A stretch of DNA of 64,000 nucleotides from positions 43,477,072-43,541,071 of the forward strand of contig NC_092326.1 of assembly GCF_036785885.1 (NCBI RefSeq), in the 5' to 3' direction. Under the pieces are notes generated by a model. That model was not told the DNA's origin, searched no databases, and saw nothing but the letters and a program-made list of their open reading frames with translations. This DNA is from Coffea arabica (Eukaryota; Streptophyta; Magnoliopsida; Gentianales; Rubiaceae). Positions 1 to 11,359 of the stretch are shown piece after piece (positions within the stretch are counted from its first letter, which is position 1; each line of letters starts with the position of its first letter). A program made the position numbers and the translations under genes.

Positions 1-543
1 AGTTTGATGCATAAAGATGCCCATAAGGGTGCTATAATAACACTGGGCACCATCCTGCCGATATAGCCACCCCTAGATCTAAGGAATGGCAAACTTGTAA
101 GTATCTAGGAGTTGGGAAAGGTGAAAGACAGTGCCTAAAGTTGGAGGTAACAAGCTTAAGAATGTCTTGTTAGGTTCATTACAAGGTACGGTTGGGTGAA
201 ATTAGCATATAGGCTCAGCACAGCAGCATACAAGAATATAGTTAATATTAGAATCAATGGCTCCAGAAGCCAGCATACTATAGAAACAAATTTATAGCTA
301 TCAACTAACCACTTATGTTAATCCTAGAGTAAAAATAGGAAAAGCAAAGTCATCTCCAATTCAAACTCCCAAGTCCATTTTCTCATCACAGCTTTTAAGC
401 ACGGCACAACAAAAGCTTAAATTACCTAGACAACATGACTTGCAAGCTTGAACCAACTCATATAGAGGTACAATATTGGCCAATTCCTATCTCCAATCTC
501 CAAAGAAAAGAACAGAAAATACAGTTGAGTGTAGGAAACCAAC
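1..543. other. Probable intron and downstream part of the SYF2-like gene, unresolved
   Basis: This stretch lies 3' of the donor site of the SYF2-like exon on the minus strand, so it is expected to be the first coding intron and possibly the next exon. I could not find a second exon whose protein sequence I recognise in any minus-strand frame. The remaining exons probably lie beyond the window edge. Confidence 0.35.
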
Positions 544-667
544 CTGTATTATTTGTATTCATCTTCTTCTTGAGCTCAGCAATGATCTTGAAACAATATT
601 CACTACATTCATGGTAAGGGTTAGATGCATTCCTGCAATCAGGATGCACCCTTCCTTCTTCGGTCAT
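544..667 (-). CDS. SYF2: First coding exon of a SYF2-like pre-mRNA splicing factor, partial
   Basis: The exon encodes about 41 residues beginning MTEEGRVHPDC and containing NASNPYHEC..YC followed by a KIIAE helix start. This resembles the conserved N-terminus of plant SYF2/GCIP-interacting proteins, which belong to the Prp19/NineTeen-associated spliceosome and act in the nucleus. The exon ends at a clean donor (AATACAG then GTTGGT on the minus strand) after 124 nt, leaving phase 1. Reading past the donor gives only a short unrelated tail, so splicing is expected. The rest of the gene, including the SYF2 coiled-coil domain, should lie to the left of the window. The family call rests on recalled similarity of the N-terminus only. 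The exon itself is well supported, the name less so. Confidence 0.6.
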
Positions 668-1530
668 CCCGTTAATACTGTATCACTAGGAATAGAAACA
701 TCAACAGACACCCATATCAGAAAAGGGATCAAGTTTCAAACAACAGCACAAAACTAATGGAATATGACGTATCAGATAAATCAACTGAAGTACCCCACAA
801 AAATTTTAAAAACTACACCCCAAGTAAGAATACAAAACTTCCAACTGATTATTCAGTCTAACACAATGCCATCTCCAGACAAGAAAAGAGGGAGGGGGTA
901 CTGAACCTAATAACCTCGTCGATTTGCAAGTAAAACCGAAGCTAAAAACCATCATTCTTTAATTTCTAGAAGCAGTTACTGATCAACCGATAGTACCATA
1001 GTAAACGAATTGCAACCACCGAGACGTTAAATTAGGTTACTATTACTCCTTTAGCCCGCATCACAAAACAATATGAAAAAGTTTAGAGGTAATTCAGGGA
1101 AGGGTATTCTAATTGTAGCTGCCGTACAAGTTATGGAAGAGCATACCCGGGAATAAGAGGACTTTGGGTCGATCTGTGTAGGTGCTCCGGTTTGCTGGTG
1201 TGCGGGGGCCAAATTGGGGAGCGAAGGAGGAATGATGTGCAACGCCGGGAATAAGGGAGAGTAATGGAGGTTCGGCGTTGGAGGCGGAGGCGAGGAGTGA
1301 AGAAGAGCAGGGAAAAGCAGTGCTGCTATAAAAAGGGCAAAAGGGAAGACAGATAGAAAGAGGGCCGACGACGGAGAGGGCTCTGGTGGACTCCTCCTGG
1401 GATAAACACTTTCGCGGTCTTTGGTTGTGTTTCGGAATCTGTTATCCCGGGGGATATAAGTATATAACTGATATCCCCTGATTTATGGCGGCCCAAACAC
1501 GCCCTTGATGCGAAATGAGGAAAGATTTTA
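668..1530. promoter_or_regulatory. 5' UTR and promoter region of the SYF2-like gene
   Basis: This region lies upstream of the SYF2-like start codon on the minus strand. The part from about 1240 to 1420 is richer in G and C than its surroundings and purine-rich on the plus strand, as plant 5' leader or promoter regions often are. A 63-codon minus-strand reading frame at 1051-1242 has no recognisable protein content and is treated as chance. I did not find a dependable TATA box for the minus strand. Confidence 0.3.
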
Positions 1531-1962
1531 TGGCAAATTACGGTTTACCTCCTGTAATTTAGTATTTTTTTATATAACCCCCTTATAGTTTCAAAAATTA
1601 TACATAATCCTCTCATAGTTTGGATTAAAGTGTCAAAATAACAGAAATGATCCTTTATTTTTAAAATGCAAAAAATACTCTTATGTAAAATTGAAAATTA
1701 TTTGTTAATCAAGGGGGGTTATGTGTATATTTCAAAAATTATAAGGGAATTATATGGTAAAATATAAAAATCATACAGGGCTAGTGTGTCATATATATAT
1801 ATATATATATATATATAAGGGTATTTTCAATATTTTTAAAAATTTCATTACGAATGACTATTTTCGTCACTTTATCACTTTAATTTAAACTATTGCTTTT
1901 GAGATTATAGAGAGGTTATGTCAAAAATACTAAACTTTAGGGAGGTAAAATGTAATTTATCC
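1531..1962. mobile_element. Mutator-like MITE with 9-10 bp target duplication
   Basis: The two ends form long imperfect inverted repeats. The left end begins TGGCAAATTACGGTTTACCTCC; the right end, read in reverse complement, begins GGATAAATTACATTTTACC, and similarity continues inward for well over 100 bases. The element is flanked by AAGATTTTA at 1522-1530 and 1963-1971 (10 bp if the following T is counted). A 9-10 bp duplication is typical of Mutator-like (MULE) elements. There is no coding capacity, so it is non-autonomous. The arms have diverged, but the intact duplication argues against great age. Confidence 0.75.
1791..1817. repeat. (AT)n microsatellite
   Basis: A pure run of about 13 AT units sits in the middle of the MULE-type MITE. 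It is a likely length polymorphism. Confidence 0.9.
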
Positions 1963-2148
1963 AAGATTTTATACTCGTGGTATATGCGCACTCATACGGA
2001 GTGAGGTTGCTTACGAGGATGAATTGTGAATATCATTCACATACTCCCATAAAAAAATTGATAAAAAAATTCACATACACCATGCCTAGATATAGTAGTA
2101 TGATTATGCAAAACTAAAATAAAATGAAAGACAAAACAAATATAAAAT

Positions 2149-2584
2149 GGGTAAAAAATAAAAAAACCCCCTGTGGTAAGCCTAATACACAAAAAAGTCC
2201 CTTATGGTTTCAAAATATACAACACGACACCTCATGCTTTGAACTAAATTGTAAAGGTGACGGAATCCGTTAAATTTAACGGAAATAACTTATTGGAACC
2301 TAAAAAAAAATTTTATACCTAATTTTTATCAAATATACCTATTCTACCCCTTAACCCTCAATTCTCTCTATTTAGAGAATAAAACAAATGATTTTTTTGA
2401 ATTGTCTTTTGCTTTATTATATCAGGGCATTTTTGTCATTTTGTTCATTTCTGTTAAGTTTAACGGATTCCGTCACCTTTACAATTTAGTTCAAAGCATG
2501 AGGGGTCGTGTTGTATATTTTGAAACCATGGGGGACTTTTTTATGTATTAGGTTTATCACAATGGGCTTTTTTGTTTTTTACCC
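2149..2584. mobile_element. Fold-back MITE, probably Mutator-like
   Basis: Arms of roughly 135-140 bases at each end are inverted copies. The left arm starts GGGTAAAAAATAAAAAA and the right arm ends TTTGTTTTTTACCC. Inner arm borders both carry the motif ACGGAATCCGTTAAATTTAACGG in opposite orientations (right copy near 2457-2473). The flanks AATATAAAAT and AATATAAAT match as an imperfect 9-10 bp duplication, which suggests a MULE-type origin. No open reading frame of note lies inside. The central loop is about 150 bases and AT-rich. Confidence 0.75.
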
Positions 2585-2870
2585 AATATAAATTGATGGA
2601 AAATCTCCCTCGCAACAAAACATATCAAGGAAATCCATGCGATCATCCAGGACTATTATGCAGACATTCCAATCAATTACCTTTAAGCATGTCTATAGGG
2701 AGGCAAACTTAGTGTGCGGATTTTTTGGCCAAGATGGGTGTAGAAGCAGAAGAAAATTTTATTTTGTTTGATTGTATTCCCTTGGCAATTTCTAGACTTT
2801 TAGAACTTGATTGCAGAGGCTTTGCCCTCCCTCGGTTTGTAAACCTCTGTTAAATGTTATTTTGAATGTA

Positions 2871-4028
2871 GGGTATGTTTGTTTGAACTGAAAATATTTT
2901 CCCTAAAAAATTTTCCAGAATTTCTGGTGTTTGGAAGCAAAAGAGGTTGGAAAATGATTTCAGCTGGAAAATGTTTTCATGCCACCGGGTGGAAAATGAC
3001 TTCCACAACAACTTTCCTGAAGTTAATTTCCGATAACCAAATAACCCACAGTGCTAGAGAATCACCAGCAGCAGAATCATATTAGTCACAATATCAGTGG
3101 GTGTTCCACTGGAATTTTTAACAACTTTGGTTGCACATAATTTGCCGAGCAATTTGAATTGATAAATAAAAAGTATCTGCACTCAACCTGCAAACTAAAG
3201 TATTGCTGTAGAAGTACTGAATTATGACATCAAACCTCGTGCTCTAACACATAACGACCTATCTGCTATTCTCCCTTGAACCCATGAAACATCAGACAAC
3301 AAAAATAAAATCAATAGCTCCAGTCGGATTTGCGTTCATCTCAAAAATATCCCAGACATTTTTCTTTCTCCTTTCTACTAATTAGAAATAACTTAAGGCA
3401 AGTAAACAACGCTGCAAGAATATCAAACTGTCCTACACTATTCTAATTCAATTGCTAATATATTTTATGTGATAATCAAGTCTAATGTGAAAGATTGCAT
3501 TTGTGTCAGGTGGTGGTGGTAGGATTTGACAATTTAGTTCTTTTAGGATTACAAGTGTCCTTTTTTCTATGAATGATCGAAAGAACCACTTTAATTTAAA
3601 TAATGAATATTAATTAAATTTTGAGACGAAAGAATTCATTTTCTTTCAAATATCAAAATATCCAATATTTTTAGTTTGATCTAGATCTATCCTAATTCCA
3701 CCCTGTATTCGAGTTGGGAAATTTAAGAATTCATGGTGTAATATGAATAAATATTTTATAAAAATGATAATATGATTATAATGGATAGAAACTAAAATTA
3801 ACTTGTAATGCAATGAATGTTTTGAGAGTAGAAAAATATTTGCAATATAACAGCAAACATATTAGAAAATATTTTCATTGACAAACCAAACACCGGAAAA
3901 TTATGAAAAAAGGAATTCGAAAAATATTTTCACTTAATAACCAAACACTGGAAAATTATGGCGAAGGAAGTGATTTTCCAAGAAAATGACTTCGATGGAA
4001 AATATTTTCAGTCCAACCAAATAGACCC
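2871..4028. mobile_element. Non-autonomous TIR element of about 1.16 kb, Tourist/PIF-Harbinger-like
   Basis: The left end reads GGGTATGTTTGTTTGAACTG and the reverse complement of the right end reads GGGTCTATTTGGTTGGACTG. Both are followed by AAAATATTTTCC and further subterminal GGAAAAT/ATTTTCC repeats. A GTA trinucleotide borders both ends and may be a 3 bp duplication. GGG..TGTTTG termini with a 3 bp duplication fit Tourist/PIF-Harbinger, although that group usually duplicates TAA or TTA, so the superfamily is tentative. It encodes no transposase that I can see; a 68-codon frame at 2879-3085 is terminal repeat sequence. Confidence 0.65.
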
Positions 4029-4489
4029 GTAGTCTTTCTTACCAAAAAAAAAAAAAAAAAAAGTGGTATAGTAACTGGAGAAGTTCTTTGTCATGGTATC
4101 AGAATTGGTGGAATAATGATGGCATAGTAATTGGAGAATTACTTTGTCATGGTAGACGGCAAAAGATTTTTTTATGGAGTGAAAATTTAAAAGTTGTAAA
4201 CATGAAAATTTTTAGAAGTTGTATGATGTCTAGCAGTTCAGTTTAATGTATAATTTGGTTAATTGGGTGAAAAGGAGTTTATAATCGCAGAGAATTAGTT
4301 TTGAGGGAATTGTGGTATATCGACAGTTATGCAGTTAAATTTTAGTGGTATATGTATTTATTGGTTAATAATTAATTCGAAGGGTAAAATTGAAATCACA
4401 AAAAATGATACTAAATTGTTTCTACCAAACTAAACTCTTGCTCCTGCTTTATTATTGTAGACATAATAATATTGTCAGAAAATCATACT

Positions 4490-4637
4490 GCGTTTGTTTG
4501 GATAGGAGTTTATTTGCATGATTTATTTGAAATAATTACTGTAACACTTTTTGTGATGTGATGTATGTGAGATAAGAAGGTGATTGGGATCTGTGAAGTA
4601 AATTATTTTTTTTCAAATTATCTCAATCCAAACACCC
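4490..4637. mobile_element. Short MITE, copy 1 of a family
   Basis: The inverted ends are GTTTGTTTGGATAG and the reverse complement of CTCAATCCAAACACCC. The interior contains CTGTAACACTTTTTGTGATG and a GTGAGATAA..AAGGTGATTGGGA block. The same interior occurs in the element at 5549-5712, so this is a repeated family. The superfamily was not determined. Confidence 0.6.
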
Positions 4638-5014
4638 TAACTAGTACTATTATTGTTAGTATATTGTTTGATAAGTATACTAAACCACTTGTACTGTTAC
4701 ATTGGATTAATTAACTAATGAGTTGTTTGAATGGAAATTATAATCTTCACCTTCAATGTTTGATTTCAATTAACATGCCTTTCATAATTCCACTATATTA
4801 ATGAGTTAATCCATTTCAAATCCAAGTAGGAATGGTAAGGTTACATATTTTAAAACTTCTATTTTTAGAAAATGACACCTGTAATACTTAACCAAACAAA
4901 TGGTAATTAATTTGCATGCCGATTTCTAACGCTCATGCTTGTAAACCAAACATCCCTAAAGCTACTTGTGAATTGCTTACAATGCCCCCTTGATTTATTA
5001 ACATTCCCACCCCT

Positions 5015-5029
5015 CCCCCCCCCCCCCCC
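5015..5029. repeat. Poly-C tract
   Basis: An uninterrupted run of 15 C lies within a longer C-rich stretch (about 4985-5037). It lies between repeat-derived segments. Such runs recur several times in this window and are prone to sequencing error. Confidence 0.85.
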
Positions 5030-6093
5030 AACCCCCCAAACAACTTAAACAGCTTTGGAGTTCACATTCAACTCGAATGGTGCTTCTTTGGACTTCTATA
5101 AAACAAAAATTGGCAATAACAAAATCCTTGGACACAAGGGAAAGTTAGAGAAGACCAAGTTGTTGATTTATGTCCAAAGAATAAAATGGAGGAAAGTAAC
5201 ATAATCTTGGACTCACTTAAATCTCTTAAATGCGTCTTGTTTGCTTCAGATTTATACTTTTGGCTTCCAAACAATTTCCCTCTTAGAGTTGTCTGACATA
5301 GGGTGAGACTTTGTGAAGACAAAAGTGGTTGAAAATGGTTAACTAGAACTTTAGGGAATCTTATTATCTAGTGTTTGATTGGTTTTATATTAGCTGCGAG
5401 GTGTCAGGGAATAACATCATCCTGTGTTTGCGTTTTGTTAGATATAGGATGAAATGGAATTGCGGAATTATAAACCACAAGATCCTTTTGTCAAACCAAC
5501 AATTAGAAGTTTTAATCGAGCTTGATAAACCCAAATTCGACTCGTAACTTGTTTGAATTGTAAGTTATTTGGAATATTTTTACTGTAGTACTTTTTGTAA
5601 CGTGATATACGTGAGATAAAAAGGTGATTGGGAAGATAAAAAGATGTATTGGAAATTGTAATGATGATGTAAGCAAATAAAATTGGAAAAATAATGCTCA
5701 ATCCAAACAATCCACATTCAGGGACACAAATATATTGGAGTTTCGAGCTTAGTTTTAAAAGCACCTTGGGGAAAAAGATCATAACACTTGCTTGAGGCAA
5801 TTATTTTTCCACAGGCAATTATTGTTCTAAAAAAATTTAAAACAAACTTGCTATTTCTGTGACCTTTATTTTGCAGTACAATGGATCCACTTTTTCCTTC
5901 TAAATCCTTTGTTTTGAGAGCCCTTTACTGCTAACGGCAGCTAGTGAGAGAGAATAGGAGCAAGACTGGGCAAATAGTAGTAGTATTGGATATCAAACAC
6001 AGCATCCACTGACAATCACTTCAATCTTTTCAGTTACATACCCTAATAAAAAAAAAGTTCTCTACATCATACTAGTATAAATATTTAGCATCA
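5030..6093. other. Intergenic DNA with degenerate repeat sequence
   Basis: Minus-strand frames at 5068-5322 and 5468-5800 have no recognisable protein content, and the second overlaps a MITE. I see no gene here apart from the probable 3' UTR of the phytocyanin gene at its right edge. Confidence 0.4.
5549..5712. mobile_element. Short MITE, copy 2 of the family at 4490
   Basis: It shares with 4490-4637 the core CTGTA(A/G)(C/T)ACTTTTTGT followed by ACGTGAGATAAAAAGGTGATTGGGA. The ends TTGTTTGAATTG and the reverse complement of CTCAATCCAAACAATCC form a TIR. It keeps about 20 extra internal bases relative to copy 1. Confidence 0.6.
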
Positions 6094-6787
6094 TCAAAAA
6101 AATTTCAATAGTAAATCAAGTACAAGAAGAAGGTAAATCACAGAAGTCCCTCTTTCGGATGCATTATTTGGGTTTGGATTGAACGGCAGTGGAGCTGAAG
6201 CAGACGTTCCTGATGCAGTAGTATTGCTGGCTGCGCCTGCTTGACTTACATCGACACCAAACCTCATCCCATCCAGACAGTGCCCAGATATGTCACAAAT
6301 AAACCAATACTCCTTGGCTTCTTTGAGCTCAATTTGATCGCTTCCAGTTGTGTATTTTGCCACAACTCCGCTGCTTGCATCGCAAGATCGAAAGGTGGCC
6401 TCACTCACTTCATACACATTATGTTCCCCTTTTGTATACTTGAAAACTAATCCACCAGAAAGCAAAAAACATGTACCAGTAATCAAGGGTTTTTCTTTTT
6501 TTTGTAGTTCTTCGTTATGGAAATCGTAGAAAAGAAAAATTAACTTGAGGGACGAAGGATGCATATACATAGATATATATATATACATACATACCCAAAA
6601 TATCATCAACCGTGAAGTTGTACTTGGTAGACCAGGCGAGATAGTTGACTCCAATGCTCCAATTATCCTCATCACCTACCGTGTAAGTCTCGCATCTGGC
6701 GCCGCACAGCAGCAGAACGCAGACTAAAGAAGCATGCAAGAAGCAGCTGAAGGAGATGCCATAGCGAAGCTTAATTTCTTTTTTCAT
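6094..6787 (-). CDS. Phytocyanin (uclacyanin/plantacyanin-like), GPI-anchored copper protein
   Basis: Two exons (6787-6595 and 6446-6094) join in phase 1 to give 181 codons before the stop. The joined junction restores the family motif ILVFKYTKGEHNVYEV. Residues 1-32 form a signal peptide with a strong hydrophobic core. The plastocyanin-like domain spans about 33-133 and keeps all four type 1 copper ligands: His73, Cys115, His120 and Met125. Cys86 and Cys121 are the expected disulfide pair. A Ser/Thr/Ala/Pro-rich linker with N-glycosylation sites and a hydrophobic C-terminus ending LLLVLDLLLKFF suggest a GPI-anchor signal, placing it at the outer plasma membrane or wall. A Met axial ligand is the uclacyanin pattern; early nodulin-like proteins usually lack the ligands. 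The intron is 148 bases with GT-AG borders and carries a short (TA)n stretch. The physiological substrate is unknown for the family. Confidence 0.92.
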
Positions 6788-8491
6788 AGCCTGAAAAGCT
6801 ATAAAGATGTTGATCGACCGGAACCCTTGTCAATTCCGCACAGTTTCACCTATCTTCCACCATTGCTTAAAACAGAAGACTTTCTTTGTACAGTTTTATG
6901 TAATTATACGAAGACAGCTGCAGGGTGATTGATACATATGGCCTGGTGTGACTTGTTGGAAAACACCGGCTTGTTGTAGGCCCTTTCCCACTTGCAATTT
7001 CAATATTCATAAATGCTACCAGCATTGAGTAGACCATGATAAGTACTACTAGTAGTTTGATAACTCCAATGAAGAAAAATGAGGAATAAGAAACTGATTT
7101 GTGGGGACAAGTCGTGACCGTTGATCTCGTTTGATCAAAATTATTGAACTCGGCTCAAGCTCAAGTTGAAGTTTATCCCATCCTTAAGAAACTGTTCTGC
7201 AATGATGAACCGACGTTCGTTGTAAATGGACTACTCTATAAATTGGTGTACAAGTAAATTAAGTTGTTCTTGTTTGGTTTGTACATAGTTACAATATGGA
7301 ACTCCAAAACCTGGTGTGACATGTTCAAACTTGAGCTGAACTAATGACTGTCTCTCGTGTAGTATGCTCAGGCAAAAAGAATATGTATACTCGATCCTTC
7401 CCTTTCTCCTTCTCTCTCGTAAAGACTTGGGAGTTTTCTCCGAAACCGAAAAAGAATATATGGAGAATCCGGTTTGAGATTTGTTCTCCAAAAGAGCTGA
7501 TTGCATTCGAGTATTAGCAGTTAAACGAACCAAGCTTATGGTTAGTTCAACTCGTCTAGGCTCATTCATTCGAGTATTAGCAGTTAAACGAACTAACCCG
7601 AGAGTTAGTTAGCTCGACTTGTTTAGGCTTTGTTCGTGTTTGATAACAACTCGTTAGAAATTTTATATTAGTCGAATTCGAACAAATATTTTGACTGTAT
7701 AAATAATAGAATGAACATGAACTCGTTCGTGAATTTAAACAATTGTTCGCGAACATGGGCCTAATTATAATTTCACAAAACTTATGGTTAATATTATATT
7801 CCTAATTTTCTAATTCCATGTGTAATTGTTTGCGAACGGCTCGTTTATATTAAACGAGTCGAGTTTGAGTTCAAATTCAAACTAAGATTTTGCTTGAAGA
7901 GCCCAACACAAATTTGAAACTCGAATATTATCGAACGAATACGAGCCTTATTTGAATAACTTAACGAACATATTCGACTCGACTTATTTTTAGCTCTAAG
8001 ATTCAATAGTCTCTGCCCCATTGAGGAAAAAATTTTGAAATAATTTGATGCAAATAAGTCAACGTGCTCAAATAAGGTATAAATAATGAGCAATAATTTC
8101 ACATGGTAGCAGGAGAAGTACAATTTTTACTTGAAGCCCAAGCGCATTAGTACTAGTGTAGCACCCACAAGAAGCCCAACCATATCCATCATATGCAGTT
8201 TGGTAATTGTGATCAGGCTACGACATCGTATACACACTATTATTTACGCTCGCCCGAGAAGACCTTTCCCCTCCCTCAAGAATTTTCCAAAACCCTACTG
8301 CAACTACACTGCCTATTCTACTGTGTCCCCACCCCAATACCCCATCCCAAAACCCTCCAACTCCCGCTGCTTAAACTTGTCGTTCAGAATAACTCTCTCT
8401 CTGCCTGGTTATACATACAAATTCTACAGAAGCGGATGCGGATTAGCCGTCAGATTCATTGATCGTAAGAAAAGAAAGAAGAGTTTGGGAC
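6788..8491. other. Intergenic region with degenerate repeats and the DUF1279 promoter
   Basis: The left part is the upstream region of the phytocyanin gene. From about 7130 to 8000 the sequence is dense in degenerate AACGAG/CTCGTT and CGAGTCGAG words of the kind seen in the hAT-like MITEs elsewhere in this window, but clear ends were not found. The last 250 bases are the probable promoter and C/T-rich 5' leader of the DUF1279 gene. Confidence 0.4.
7504..7629. repeat. Tandem duplication, two units of 63 bases
   Basis: Both units begin CATTCGAGTATTAGCAGTT and continue AAACGAAC; the first is 7504-7566 and the second 7567-7629. The first 27 bases are identical and the remainder has diverged. Confidence 0.85.
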
Positions 8492-8944
8492 ATGGCAGGA
8501 GGGAGATTTAGGGAACTGTTGAGGAAGTACGGAAAGGTCGGATTGGGTGTCCACCTTTCTGTATCTGCGGCTTCCATCACCGGGCTGTACGTGGCGATTA
8601 AGAATAACGTCGACGTGCAGGCCTTGTTCGAAAAGGTCGGCGTGCAGGCCCCGTCCAAAGAAGGAGGAGGAGAAGCAGCAGCAGCCAAACCCGGAGGAGC
8701 CCAAGATCTCAATACCAACCCCGAGACTTCCACCACCACATCCACAGATGGGTTCGTCGTGGAGGAGGAGTTCAAGAAGAGGAATCGGACTGCCGAGCTG
8801 GCGGCATCCAGTGGTGGGGCACTGGCTCTGGCATTGCTGCTTAACAAGGCTCTGTTTCCTATAAGGGTTCCCATCACCCTCGCTCTTACACCTCCCGTGG
8901 CCAGGTTTCTCAGGAGCCGACAAATTATCAAGAACGGTCTATAG
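8492..8944 (+). CDS. DUF1279 (FAM210-like) small membrane protein
   Basis: This single-exon gene encodes 150 residues beginning MAGGRFRELLRKYGK. An upstream in-frame ATG at 8459 would add 11 residues, but the MAGGRF start matches the usual start of plant members and sits directly before the conserved domain. The DUF1279 domain appears split: residues 5-45 (RELLRKYGKVGLGVHLSVS, with a hydrophobic segment ASITGLYVAI) and about 105-145 (a second hydrophobic segment, then PIRVPITLALTPPVARFL). Between them lies a variable, low-complexity linker rich in Gly, Ala, Thr and Glu. Animal FAM210 proteins are mitochondrial. A mitochondrial or plastid location here is inference, since no clear transit peptide is visible. 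Its function in plants is not established. Confidence 0.87.
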   Translation: MAGGRFRELLRKYGKVGLGVHLSVSAASITGLYVAIKNNVDVQALFEKVGVQAPSKEGGGEAAAAKPGGAQDLNTNPETSTTTSTDGFVVEEEFKKRNRTAELAASSGGALALALLLNKALFPIRVPITLALTPPVARFLRSRQIIKNGL

Positions 8945-11359
8945 GTTTTTCACTACTTTCCCTTTTTCTTCTTGCTCGTCCTTCCCCTTCCCCCCACCCC
9001 CTCCCTCTTGCCCCGAATGGCAGGCTGGGGCCGGGGGAGAGACATCAGAGTTGTCTTGATGCTATTTGCTTGATATTGGGTTCGGCTTTGCAAGTTGTGA
9101 TTTTGGGTCACATTGCTGAGGAAATCATTATGACAGAGAGAAAGGAACATCTGTGAATTACTGCTATTACATACTACTAGTCTTTATATATGGTTCTGCA
9201 TTTGTATAATTTCTATGGAATTTTGGTCTTTACGAATTTTGGGGCTGAGACTGAGGATTCATTCATTAGCCTTGCTACTAAAAGGTGAGCCTGTCAACAG
9301 AAGTTCATGTTAAAATCTTCAAACACTCCTTAAACATCAATAAACGCAAAAGAAGGGATTTCTGAAGAGTGCTAATATCATTTCCCTCCATTCTTGAGTC
9401 GACTTGGGGCTATTTGCAGTCTTGTATACTGAAGGCAATCTATGTACTAATTGTGGATATATGAACTATTTTTGTTCACCCTGCATTAGTTCATTAGTGT
9501 GCATCTGAAATCTATAGGATTAATCTTTTCTATATTGATAACGAATGATAACTATACAAAATTTGAATTTAAAATTTAATTTTTGCACACATGTCATGTC
9601 ATGAATCTAACGGTGATAATATAGACACTGTAGTGCATATAAGATTTACTCAAATCTATATTGCTTCATCTTTCATGACAAATTGTTAACCTCAATCCTC
9701 GTTTGGATTTTGTTTGCATCATTAACACATTTTTCAATCAGTATTCGTTTCAAAAAATTATCCCAAATAATCTACTAATAGTAACGATACTCGGAAAGTC
9801 TCAAACACCTCGCCATACAGTTTAAGTGGAGCTGTCACTGATCTAATGTACAGCTTTCTTTTCCTGGGACCAACAGGGTAACTAACTAATAGGGAATCAT
9901 ATTAAACCACTGTAGCTTTGAGTTTAAAGGGATGTTATCTCCTGCTTACTTGACACAGCACTAATTGCAGCATACCGTGTATTTCCTTCAGATTGCATTC
10001 ATGAAAGGTGTCATGATGAGCTTGGGGCAGGGTGATCATCAAATCACTGCATGAACATTTTTTTTAACGTCAGGCAGGGAACTATACAAATTTGTTCTAT
10101 ATCTTGTAAAATTGGACCTATAAAAATTTGTTCTACATCTTATGGAAATGGACAAAACCAGCAGACAACAACGCCTGACCGAGTCATGGAGTCATATCAA
10201 GTATGCTTTGGATGCATATTCACACGAAGTGGGATGAAAGCCTATCACTCTCCCATCCCAGCCTGAGAATTAGACTCAGCTATATGGGGAATGGAAATCT
10301 TTGAACCCAAAAAAAAAAAAAAAATTCCCACCTCTTAAACAGAGATGCTATTTCTGGGTACAAATCCGGTCACTAGCTTTTTGTAATTAGAACAACTCCA
10401 CCTCTAATGATTAGCTTGCATTGTCTTCTATTTTAATCCGGGGTCCCAAGCGCAAGCTACCAAGCTTTCCCCATCCGTCTTTGGGTCGTTAGGATGGATT
10501 CCACTGCATTATCTAATGACATTTTTGCCAATCAGCAGGGTAACAATTTGAGATAACGAATCCTACAACCCCTACAAGCAAATCCTCATTACAAATTTTC
10601 CATGACTAGTGAGCTTTACCTAAATTGCAGAACAAGTTGGCAAACGACAATGAGCATCTCAGGAACGGAAATCTTCTTCAGCAGAAAAGTATCTTACTTA
10701 AGTTGCGAGTCAGTTTAGAGCCCACCCTCATTTCTGGATCTCTAACAAAACTGAAGCCCAACCAATAATGAGGTAGGGATCATAAGATCAATCATTGTTT
10801 CCAAAGTAAAACAAGTCATACAAGATCCAGGAATACACCCAAAAACAAAACAGGATGAAAAAAGAATACCTAGACTACAATAACACCTCCCACTCTAAAG
10901 GACAAACAAAAATGCCAAAAGATAGTACAAAGACTGTAAATACATGAGAAATCTCACTTCTCAGAAAAGCAATACAAGAAAAACAGAAGAGGGTATCTCA
11001 AATATATCCTCTTTCAGTGATGCAAAACTGGAAAGCTCTATGTAGGTACCCTGAGTACTCAAAGCCATCAGAGATTGTAACAATGAATTAGTTGTGTTAG
11101 TTCATGAAATTTTACAATTAACAAACAGCAGCAGTAGTCCTTGGAACTTCTGCTCTGAAGGACTCGTCCTACTGGGCTTTTAATACATGATAATGCATCT
11201 TGGGTTTCCCAATACTAAAGTTAGACAGAATCTAAAGCTTTATCAACTAAGACCATGTAAGGTCAAATGGTCTTGAAATCAATGCAGTTAAATGATTACA
11301 CTGACCTTATTGGATTTGGATGAAGAAGATGTACAGCTGGCCCTGCAAGACTTCCAAGG
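8945..11359. other. Intergenic DNA with the 3' UTRs of DUF1279 and UBC23
   Basis: The first 250 bases are the likely 3' UTR of the DUF1279 gene and the last few hundred (right side) the 3' UTR of the convergent UBC23 gene. A 17-base poly-A run ends near 10325. A 71-codon plus-strand frame at 10051-10266 has no recognisable content. I see no other gene. Confidence 0.4.

Noticed and set aside
1051-1242. Small minus-strand gene upstream of SYF2
   Set aside because: Only 63 codons, no familiar motif, and it lies in the GC-richer leader region where chance frames are common.
5068-5800. Two minus-strand frames of 84 and 110 codons
   Set aside because: No motif or splice context, and the second crosses a MITE.
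7130-8000. A third hAT-like MITE of the CGAG family
   Set aside because: Similar words occur, but I could not find the TAGGG-type ends or an 8 bp duplication.
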